From: Lunularia cruciata
Lineage: Eukaryota > Streptophyta > Marchantiopsida > Lunulariales > Lunulariaceae
Assembly (NCBI GenBank): GCA_948567375.1
Contig: OX419762.1
Coordinates: forward strand, 31,315,465-31,379,464
DNA length: 64,000 bases
Reading direction: 5' to 3'
Under the pieces are notes generated by a model, which saw nothing but the letters and a program-made list of their open reading frames with translations, was not told the DNA's origin and made no database searches. Positions 55,677 through 64,000 of this stretch are shown here, piece after piece. A program made the translations under genes and the position numbers. The stretch's first letter is position 1. Each line of letters opens with the position of its first letter.

Positions 55677-56832
55677 TGCCGTGGGGATTGTAAGGTCTCA
55701 AGATTGCATCGGCACCTGGCTGCATGTGCTTAGGCTGTCTTGTTTGTCATGGACTCAGTAGTTCTTTTGTAGTCTGACACTGGTTCTCTTCTCTAGATTT
55801 ATGACAACAAATTCTCTTAGGAGATTGTCTGTCACTATTCCGGGTGATGATCCTTGTCAATGAATACTTGCATAGGCTTAAGGTTAGATTTTCCTACTTG
55901 TTCTCTAGGTACTATTCTTGATCTGTCATTCCAAACTCTTTTCTTAGTTTGTCATTCTTAGGTGGGTGGGGTTTTTGCTGTGACAGTCAAGCTTGGCCCA
56001 AAGCATAGACTTGGTGGGATTCATGGACTAGTCCATAGGTCATGCAACCAATCCTACCCCAAGACTTTTTCCAAAGACCTGACTCACTTTTGTGGACCAG
56101 ACTGAGTGCCAAGTTTTCATTATTTTCTTATCACTGTTTGCTGTTCTTTTTACATACACATTTATTCACAAGGAATGTCACTTCCATCACCACACCGAGT
56201 TCTCCAAAATTCATAAATTCTTAATGATGATCAAAACTCAAACTGAATAGTTTTGCATCAAGCACATTGTCTAATCAAGCATATACAAAATGGGAAACAT
56301 CCAAGTCCTAACTCCTATCCCTTACAACATTTAGCTTCATGGTATCTCCCCAAGATTGTTGTTTGGCATATCCCCTTTGGTGATTCTCCCCTCCTGTCAT
56401 TGCAAATTTGTACTCTCGTCATCTCTAGCATTTCTCTCCTCACTCTCTTGCCATGCTCAGCCAGCAGATTTCTTTCAAAAATTCCTTCCTCTCTTGTTAC
56501 CTCCTCAGTAGAGCAACTCCAAATCTTCACTACTGTTCCTCTCACTACTTAGGGCAAAACCCTTCAAAAATCTCCTTTTACCTCTCATTGCTCAAGGCAA
56601 AGCCCTTGAAGATCCTCTTCTCTCCTCAGTAGGTAAACTCTCCAAAACTTCACTCTAGTCCAGTCCTGTCTTTGCAAAATTCAACTCCTTCAGCCAAGTC
56701 TCATAAGGCTTTACACTTGAGAAAATATCCCTGCACCTATACTGTCAAAACCCTACAATCCCTTCGTGAGGATACCTTCCCTGGCCATTGCCACCTCAAC
56801 TCACTTCAAAAATTCCTGCACAACCCTGCTTT
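55677..56832. other. No recognisable gene; unassigned sequence
   Basis: It does not continue element E or D and shows no domain in any frame. From about 56300 it becomes rich in C and T on the plus strand and grades into the tandem array. Confidence 0.45.
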
Positions 56833-57644
56833 CCTCTCCCACTATCCTACACAAAGCACTTCAAAATTACCCCTCTCTTGCACCCCCTATCTCAATTCAA
56901 AAATTCATCTACATTCTTGTTTTCCTCTCCCACTGTCTTGCACAAGAGCACTTTGAAAATTTCCCCTCTCCTGCACACCCTATCTCAATTCTAAAATTCC
57001 AACACAACCTTGCTTCCCTCTCCCACTATCCAGCCCAAAGCACTTCTAAATTTCTCTTCTCCTGCACACCCTATCTCATTTCAAAAATTCCTGCACAGCC
57101 CTACTTTCCTCTCCCACTGTTCAGCCAAGGCAATTCAAAAATTCACCTTTCTGGCCTTCACAATCTCAAGCCATACTTGCCTGCCAAAATTTCCCTTCTG
57201 ATGTTCACAATCTCAAGCCATACCTATCAAAATCCTCTCTTGCCCTACACCTCAAGGCATACCTGCAAAATTCTTCTCTCATAGCATTTTGTGTCCAAGT
57301 TCCTTCTTGTCCAGCCCAAAGCACTTCTAAATTTCTCTTCTCTTGCACACACTATCTCATTTCAAAAATATCTGCATAGCCCTGCTTTCCTCTCCCACTG
57401 TCCTCCTCAAGAGAACTTTGAAAATTTCCCCTCTCCTGTACACCCTTTCTCAATTCAAAAATTCATGCATAGCCTTGCTTCCCTCTCCCACTATCCAGCC
57501 CAAAGCACTTCTAAATTTCTCTTCTCTTGTACACCCTATCTTATTTCAAAAATTCCTGCACAGCCTTGCTTTCCTCTCCCACTGTTCAGCCAAGGAAAAT
57601 TGAAAATTCACCTTTTTGGCCTTCACAATCTCAAGCCATACTTG
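56833..57644 (+). repeat. Tandem array: 91-93 bp monomers in a 465-bp higher-order unit
   Basis: The marker cctctccc opens monomers at 56833, 56924, 57017 and 57108, then again at 57389, 57482 and 57573. Spacing within each cluster is 91, 93 and 91 bp. The second cluster lies exactly 465 bp after the corresponding members of the first (56924, 57017, 57108). The clusters are joined by a spacer of about 190 bp that also recurs, split by the solo LTR, as 57584-57644 plus 61309-61437. Open frames across it only reflect the repeat. Confidence 0.9.
57640..57644. repeat. 5-bp target duplication ACTTG, left copy
   Basis: ACTTG precedes the solo LTR and recurs at 61304-61308. Confidence 0.85.
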
Positions 57645-60600
57645 TGTGACAACCCGGCAAATATCACTATTGCGGTAATCGGGTAAGTAAAGTTTGTTCT
57701 CGCAGAGATACAATTCAGAATTGGTCAAATACAAAGTCAAAGGTCACAATGTAGTTCTTCTTGATTTCTTCTTTAATCTCTCAGGTAGAAACTACACCCA
57801 GAAGAGAGTAACAAGGTCACACAATCTTGACAACTTGTCACGAATACACATACACATAATCACAACATAGCAAATTCTGTCCAAACAACTCTTGATTGTG
57901 ATGATTCAGATTCTCCCGAAGATGGCACTTCACTACAAAGAACAATTTCGCCTTAGAATTGTGTTCCACCCCTCCACTAAAGGCACAACTTCCTTGATCA
58001 AAATTGCTTCACTTCAACTTCGTGTTGCACTCACAAATGCAGAATAGTACCATCACTACAATTCCTCTCAAATCTGTCAAGGCATTGCTCCGATGTACTT
58101 CACTCAAGATCAAACACATAGAATGAAGATCAAGGCTACAAAATCCAACATCCACAAACACACTGACTTGCTCTTTGGAATTCTCCACACACTCACAAAC
58201 ACAAACATGGAATTGACAATCGGAATTAAGCTCAAGCGACAAGCATTAAGAACAACACTTTGCTTTATCTATCTTCAAAAATATGAATACTGAACAATAT
58301 TGTACTGCAAATACTCCCCTTAAATACTGAAGCAAACGATAGTTCTTCCTATTTATGCACCGCTTCCTAACATCTCTTCCTACCTGCAGATCCAAATTGA
58401 CAATCTATCTCTTCATATCTGCCTCTTCCTATCTCAAAATCAATACTTATCCCGATCCGATGTCTACCTCACCATCGGCTTCCAAACCCGATGATCTTCC
58501 TACTATTTCTCCTTTATCTCCTGACCCACTCTTCTCTAATGTGTCAAATATCAAGTCCGATGACACCTGAATTCCTACTTCTGCAACATTGGGTTTCTTC
58601 TCTGCTATCACACTATTCCAAATCTTCTCTAACTCCAAATTGACTAAGTCTAATCTAAGACTAACATTGTTTTCTGCTTCTAACATCTTCCAATCTACAC
58701 GCTCTCTCAATCGAATCAGCAACGTGTTCATGTCCACATCTTTGGCTTTTAGCTTCCAATTTTCCTGCACAAGCAACTTCAACTCATGTAGGCGGGCTTC
58801 TTCCAATCTCCCTTCAACCTCCGTGCTTAAGATTGCTCTCAACTTCCCTGCAGCTTCTCCCATTGATTCCAATGCATATCTTCAAGAGCGCTCTACCTTC
58901 AATTCTTCTCGATACATCTTCAGCTCGTCTTCATACTCCGCATCAAGCATTTTCTTCTCTTCCACATACTGCATGCTATGCAATTCCGTGCTTCTAACGA
59001 GCTCTCGTAATTGTTCCTCTTCTTCTTGCCTGGCTGCTAACTCCCTCTGCCATGCTTGATCCTTCCACGTTGCACTCTTCTTCAAACTATCCAACTCCTG
59101 CTCCATTATGATGGTCATCGCCTTCAAATGAACATTTTCAATGCGCACATCACTCACTTCCTCCTTCATCTTGCTCAGCCACATTGCTTGTTCCTTTAAT
59201 TCTCTGGCTTGCCTCTGCAATTCTTTTTTTTTAACCTCGTAGCTTTCTTGTAACATTGTGAAAGTCTTCTTCTTCAAGACTTCCTCCCTCCAAAATTCTT
59301 CCATTTCTTCACTTCTTTGGACTTGTTGCTCCTGCAACCCCTTCACTTCACTCAGCAAATGCATCACCACCTGCAACTCATTCATCCCCTTCCTACAATC
59401 TTGGGGAATTACTTTCCAATGCTTCTTCAGTAGCTCCAGCAATGGTGTGACCACTTTTGTCAAATAAGATATCCCACCAAAGTTTTCTTCATCTTCATTG
59501 CCGTCTTCATCTTGAGTCTTCACCTCCTTCATCGGCTCCTTCATCCAATGTCGCAATCTTTGTATCTTTAGAGAAATCATTTCTATACTTTCTTTGTCAT
59601 TACCTATTGAACTTGGCCCTGCTGGATACTCCTCCTTCTCCTCTGGTCTCGGCTTGTTCACCACCATAGCTACACAGTGACTCGTTGTTCCAGGTTCTCT
59701 GTCCACCATCACCTAACAAGCTTCACTGACCACCACCAATTGCTGAACTTTTGGTTCCCCCTTGCTATCACTTCCGGACTCCTCACTCTTTAAGGTGAGC
59801 TCCTCTTCTTTGGATTCCTCCTCTTACGACTCGGTTTCTTCCCCAAACTTTGATCTCGATGATGCTTCTCTCACCATCTTCATATTCTTCATCACCAGTC
59901 TTTGAGTCTTCCTTTGAGTGGGAGGCGACTTTGCTTCTTTGGGTTTGCCATGTTTCTTCATCTTTGGACTGGTGACTTCTTTGACCTTCCACTGTCTGGT
60001 CTTCAAGAAATACTCATCATTGGTTTGCATATGTAGCATATACTGGTGCTCTTCTTTGTCCGCTTCCTATCGTAAGCCAGGATGAACATGAGACACCATG
60101 CAATGACGCTTCTCTACTATCAGCAGGTTCAACCCGAAGTTAAAGTGTGCTGCAAACGGTGCAAAATAATGCGGCAAAGAACCTATTCACCAATTGATCA
60201 CCATTTGCCTCATTCGGTGGTGAAAGCACTTTGCACAATTCATCGGAACTCCTGCAAACATTTGGTGGAAGAAGATGGCTTGCTGCATGTTCACATATGT
60301 TGTTTGTTCTAGCTTGAACATGGCCATCATTGCCCCCACAATACTTCTCCGAATCGGGTCCCGATAGGACTCCACCTTGTATCCATTTGTCGTTCTTGGA
60401 GCAAAAAAGGAGTTGCAAATTTCCGCCATTTCTTCTATAGCATCACACTTCCGGTAGAAGGTGATCCCCATTGGCTCTCTTGCTTCTCTCCCCAATACTA
60501 ACCTCCAATTCGACTCAATTCATCAAGCCGGATTTCCTCTCTTCCCTTCTACCTCGGGACCCTCCTCACAATTACTGGCAGCTATTTCTGCCATCACTCC

Positions 60601-61303
60601 CGAGAAACTGAAATTCCAGTTCCATGCTAAGAAGGTAATACAAAGTCTAGTCAAGACTTCAAGTCTGGCTACTACATCTAATCTTCAAATTGCAAAACTT
60701 TGCACCGCCAGCGCATTGGCCACCTTCTTTGCCATAATCTGCTCTCTTGTTCTACGACGCTGAAAGATGATGCCCTCTCTTGGACGAGACACTCTAACTC
60801 CCTCGGGATTGTGGAAAATTTCACTCTTGATGAGCTTCCGGACATGCATTACTATAGGATGACTACTTAAAGGGATTGGAAATTTACTTGGCATATTCAA
60901 CTTGTCCGTGCGTAGTTGCAATCTTATAATACCCTGAATTGCAGTCATTCTTCAGTCAATTTCAAATTCAACCTTCTCTCTTTTGTGTGTCAAGACATGC
61001 TCCTTCTGCCAAGACATGCTTCTTCTGCCTCCGCCATTTCTTGAAGTGTACTTTCTTGCCACATACCAAGGTTGTTAACTGGTCTTCGTATCCTCTGCGC
61101 CTTCCGACCTAAAGACGGTGCTCTTCGGACTTTTTCTGTCATACTCTTCTTCCGAGTACCTCCATCATTGGATCCGATGTCATCTTCTTCAGATGTCCTC
61201 CAAAGTTACTTCATCCATTCTTCATCCGCAATTTGACTTCTAGTGCTTACTTCTTCTCTTAAACACTAATAAACAGAGAAAAACAAAAAATGTGGGTACC
61301 ACA
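57645..61303 (-). repeat. Family 2 long-class solo LTR inside the tandem array
   Basis: 3659 bp, TGTGACAACCCGGCAAATAT...GGGTACCACA on the plus strand, with a perfect ACTTG target duplication. Its protein-coding interior is clearly diverged from the copies at 32251 and 45698 but has the same layout, so it represents a separate long-class subfamily. Confidence 0.93.
58447..60894 (-). pseudogene. LTR-borne coiled-coil protein gene, diverged copy
   Basis: It starts MPSKFPIPLSSHPIVMHVRK, comparable with MLSNFPSPLRSR in the best-preserved copy, and ends EADGEVDIGSG. It shares NGYKVESYRDPIRRSIVGAM and TTYVNMQQAIFFHQMFAGVP with the other copies, and has a long Glu/Lys-rich coiled coil (about 58600-59500 on the minus strand). 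A TATTATAAG box lies about 30 bases upstream at 60923-60931. It has a few breaks. The distance between copies shows that the frame is an old, shared part of this LTR family. Confidence 0.65.
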
Positions 61304-62082
61304 ACTTGCCTGCAAAAATTTCCCTTCCGATGTTCACAATCTCAAGCCATACCTATCATCTCTTGCTCTGCACCTCAAGGCATACCAGCAAAATTCTTCT
61401 CTCATAGCATTTTCTGTCCTAGTTCCTTCCTGTCTAGCCACACAATCTCTAACTTGAAATCCTCCTTACTTCCCTCTCCTCTCAGCTTGACAACTCTCAA
61501 AACCTTTTTCATCCGTTCTTGTCCCAGCCAACCTTCCTAACTCAAAAATCTCCTTGTTGCCCTCTATCCTCAGCCAGACATCTCCCAAAACCTTCCCCTT
61601 CTACTCGAAGCTTGTCACCCCTCTCCTTCCAAGCTGAGTTCCTCCACTATCCTCTAACTTTTTCCTGTTGTTATTCCCCAAACCTTTCCCTATCAAAACT
61701 CCTCTAAAGCCTCTCAAAGTATTTCCAACTCAAAAGACTCTTTTAGCTCCTCCACTAAGGAAAATACTCTTCACTCCACTAACATAGAACAAAACCTGAG
61801 ATTGTGTAACACAACATTATTGCTTGGCTCAAGCCACATTAAAAGACTACTCAAGCTAATAACACCATAGGTTTTTTTGGGATTCACAATAATATAGGAA
61901 ATATCTCCCATGACAAGGTAGCATAAAACCACACCCGAGACATATTGACATAAATCCATGTTCCTTACAACAACAAGAAGAGAAAAAGAAAATTTATCAC
62001 ACCAAAATCCTAAGGGGTACACGTGGGCTTTTTTCTAGATGACATTCACCTCCACCAATCCTGGGCAGCCTCAGGTCTGCAC
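61304..62082. other. Continuation of the tandem region, then unassigned sequence
   Basis: 61309-61437 resumes the spacer of the 465-bp unit after the solo LTR. Beyond that, C/T-rich sequence with decayed similarity continues to about 61780. The last 300 bases show nothing I can name. Confidence 0.6.
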
Positions 62083-62774
62083 TGTGAGCCGGCCTGTCTC
62101 TCACTCAGGATGACCCTCTGATGGCTATTATGGTAGCGCACCATGGACTAAGAAGGCAAGGAATCCCAACTCCATCATACTCCTCCAAGGCTAACACTCC
62201 AAGACTCAAGACATTGCTCACTAGAGAACTCAATGAGAGAGAGATAGTTGTAAATGAAAGGATGATGAGTACCTCCTCACCCCTTGTTTATATACTTGTG
62301 AAATAGTTATGCACCAAAGTTACTAATTACCATAGTAACTCAAGTTACTAGACTAAAAGTCAAGTAAAGTCAAAAAGTAGAAAGGAATATCCATTCACAT
62401 GGGCATATTCCCCTAAGCATGTGGTCTTATCTTGACCCAACCACTAAGTCAAGGATTCCTTCACATGGGCTATCCTTGGACTAAAGAAGAATCCAAAACA
62501 AAAAGGCTAGCGGGCCTAAGAGTTCTCAACTCTTTCCTCAAAGCCAATCACCTAGGAATAATACCAAGTCAACACACTAAAATCCAAAATAGTGGTGCTC
62601 ATCTTTTCTACTTCCTCTAAAGTAAGGTTCCCTCTATCTTAGCTATGACTAACTTTAGCTAACCATGACTAATATAGAACCATCCTTTATCTCTATATAA
62701 ATAATATCTCTTAAGTACTTGTAATACCAAGCTAAATATCACAATACCACACACACGCACAAATAGGTGTTACA
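62083..62774 (-). repeat. Family 1 solo LTR
   Basis: 692 bp, TGTGAGCCGGCCTGTCTCTC...AGGTGTTACA on the plus strand. No primer-binding site or internal region adjoins it on either side. Flanking tetramers GCAC and ACAC match at three of four bases. It contains the block around ctaagcatgtgg that is present in C but missing from B. Confidence 0.9.
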
Positions 62775-62780
62775 ACACCA

Positions 62781-63500
62781 TCAAGGCTCTAGAAATCTAG
62801 TGCAAACCTTCCTCCAAAACATGATGAGGTACTTCTTCCAAGTCTCCTCTTTTTTGTCATCACCTTCTACAACTCCAATATTGTGTTGGAACGTATCTCT
62901 CCTCGTCTCTTTCAAATCTTGCAATTTGTTGTAGAGCTTATGGTTCCCCTCAAGTAACTTCTGATATCCTCTTGTTGCTGCTTTGGTAGACTCTTGGATT
63001 CCGATACATACATCTGCAATAGAGTCATGCCATGCATTATGGAACCCCACAACCAGAAGTCTACTACTTTGTGATGCAACTTGGAAATCCTTTATCTCCT
63101 CAAGAAAACTTTATAGGAAGTTCTTGAAGGACCCCTACTTCTCTTGCAAAATCTTGGGAGTTGCCTTTGAACTGGTCCCCAAAGCACAATATTTGTTCTT
63201 GGACTCCTGGAGCTGAAGTTCAATACTCACCACCCTTTGTTTCATTTCTAGCCCCAATTCTTCTTTCTGCAATTTGTACAATTGTGCACGCCCTTCACTC
63301 AATTGCTTTAGTGCACCAATATCGGTCAAAGCAGTGGCTTTATCCAAAAGCTGCATCTTCTCTTCAGCAAGTATTACTTGCTCCTGATCTGACCATTTGA
63401 GTGTTGATATCCTTCATGAGTAGACTAATTGTTGATAGAAACTCCTTCCTTTCATTGGCAAGCTGTACTCTCTCCTAATCCAATAGCTTGACTGTACTTG
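62781..63500 (-). pseudogene. Fragment resembling the coiled-coil and neck region of a kinesin-14
   Basis: Two minus-strand frames, one of about 73 residues (63135-63356) and one of about 89 (62781-63050), read like one coiled-coil region. The segment YQKLLEGNHKLYNKLQDLK (about 62907-62966) recalls the plant kinesin-14 neck just before the motor, which I remember as YHKVLEENRKLYNQVQDLKG. The upstream part (QLQESKNKYCALG and a Gln/Lys/Glu-rich stretch) fits the preceding stalk. The motor domain is absent: the expected continuation (RVYCRVRPF) does not follow. At least one stop and one frame change separate the pieces, so it is a captured or decayed fragment. It could instead be another coiled-coil gene; confidence is low. 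Confidence 0.35.
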
Positions 63501-63902
63501 TCCCTTCAACCAACGTTTCAATTTGTGGTGCCTACATTTTTCTTTCAAAATAAAGGAGAAGAAGTGTATAGAGAGGTCGGATTGCGCTTGTATGGCCGAA
63601 GAAGGCAAAGAAAAGTGTCTTTGGGATGAAACCCGAAGTAAAGTGACTTTGGGTCATAAGGCGAAGTCCTCAGAAATGCCCTGTCAACATACCATATGAA
63701 GTAAATTGTCTTTGGATCGAGGGGAGCTCAACCCGAGGCAAAGACAGTCTAACAACCTTTCGTCGGGGCGAGAAATTCAAGAAGGGGCCGTTTCAAAACT
63801 GGCGGCTCATACGCGCGAAGGTTGATTGACACTGACAGGTGCATGCAGGAGGTGTGATTTCTTGGTAGAAACTCAAAGCGACTGAAGACAAAGAAGTGCA
63901 AC

Positions 63903-63910
63903 TCTATAAA
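63903..63910 (+). promoter_or_regulatory. Probable TATA box ahead of the LTR-borne frame
   Basis: CTATAAAA lies 22 bases before the ATG at 63932, as in the other long-class LTRs. Confidence 0.6.
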
Positions 63911-63931
63911 AATTGAAATTGCAACGACAAA

Positions 63932-64000
63932 ATGTCGAGCAATTTTCCTTTGCCGTTGAGAAGTCGTCTTGTAGGTGATCAGGGAGAGGGAAATAAAGTT
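63932..64000 (+). CDS. Start of the LTR-borne coiled-coil protein gene, cut by the window edge
   Basis: MSSNFPLPLRSRLVGDQGEG matches the start of the best-preserved copy (MLSNFPSPLRSRLAGDRGKG) at most positions. The frame is open to the window end, 23 codons; the rest is not visible. Confidence 0.7.
   Translation, partial: MSSNFPLPLRSRLVGDQGEGNKV

Larger units (their letters stand above)
63524..64000 (+). repeat. Start of a family 2 long-class LTR, running off the window
   Basis: TGTGGTGCCTACATTTTT followed by sequence closely matching the outer part of the copy at 45698-49466 (minus). Only 477 bp lie within the window. It may be a solo LTR or the 5' LTR of a further element. Confidence 0.88.

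Noticed and set aside
55677-56832. Continuation of element E after element D
   Set aside because: No RNase H or integrase motif of any frame is visible here, so I cannot assign it to E.
56766-57686. Open frames of 130-170 codons across the tandem array
   Set aside because: The peptides simply repeat with the DNA monomers and their Ser/Pro/Leu bias follows from C/T-rich sequence.

Overview
This is nuclear DNA of a plant with a large, repeat-packed genome. Nearly everything from 10854 to the right edge is LTR retrotransposon of the Ty3/gypsy superfamily, nested several layers deep. Primer-binding sites match the 3' end of plant tRNA-Asp. A gymnosperm or another large-genome land plant fits, but no host gene here is whole enough to fix the organism. 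I see no rRNA, tRNA, CRISPR array or complete host gene.

Three retrotransposon families are present. Family 1 has LTRs of about 680-690 bp with ends TGTAAC...CTCACA. It is represented by a very old remnant at the left edge (1-1091), element A (10854-18088, minus strand, LTRs about 5% apart), element B (19403-27201, plus, LTRs about 0.3% apart), element C (36601-44339, plus, LTRs about 4% apart) and a solo LTR (62083-62774). Family 2 has unusual LTRs with ends TGTGGTACCCACA...GTTGTCACA, in a long class of about 3.7 kb and a short class of about 1.9 kb. It is represented by element D (32251-55676, LTRs roughly 12% apart), solo LTRs at 28240-30171, 45698-49466, 50698-52618 and 57645-61303, and a copy running off the right edge from 63524. 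Family 3 is element E (18089-32250), an old degraded element into which B, a family 2 solo LTR and D all fell.

Layout: 1-1091 old family 1 tail; 1092-10853 a non-repetitive stretch with no recognisable gene, three small hairpins and a short tandem repeat; 10854-18088 element A; 18089-32250 element E with B and a short solo LTR inside; 32251-55676 element D with C and two solo LTRs inside; 55677-62082 a pyrimidine-rich region with a 91-93 bp tandem repeat in a 465 bp higher-order register, split by a long solo LTR; 62083-62774 family 1 solo LTR; 62775-63523 a minus-strand fragment resembling the coiled-coil and neck region of a kinesin-14; 63524-64000 the start of another long family 2 LTR.

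The two most unusual systems are these. First, the long family 2 LTR carries its own TATA box and, 20-40 bp downstream, the start codon of a reading frame of roughly 820-860 codons for a coiled-coil protein. Each solo LTR is therefore a potential free-standing expression unit. Second, family 1 carries two extra reading frames ahead of gag: a roughly 77-codon frame that starts inside the LTR and reads across the primer-binding site, and a roughly 150-codon protein with a CCHC zinc knuckle and a second Cys/His cluster. Both are kept in three copies of different age.
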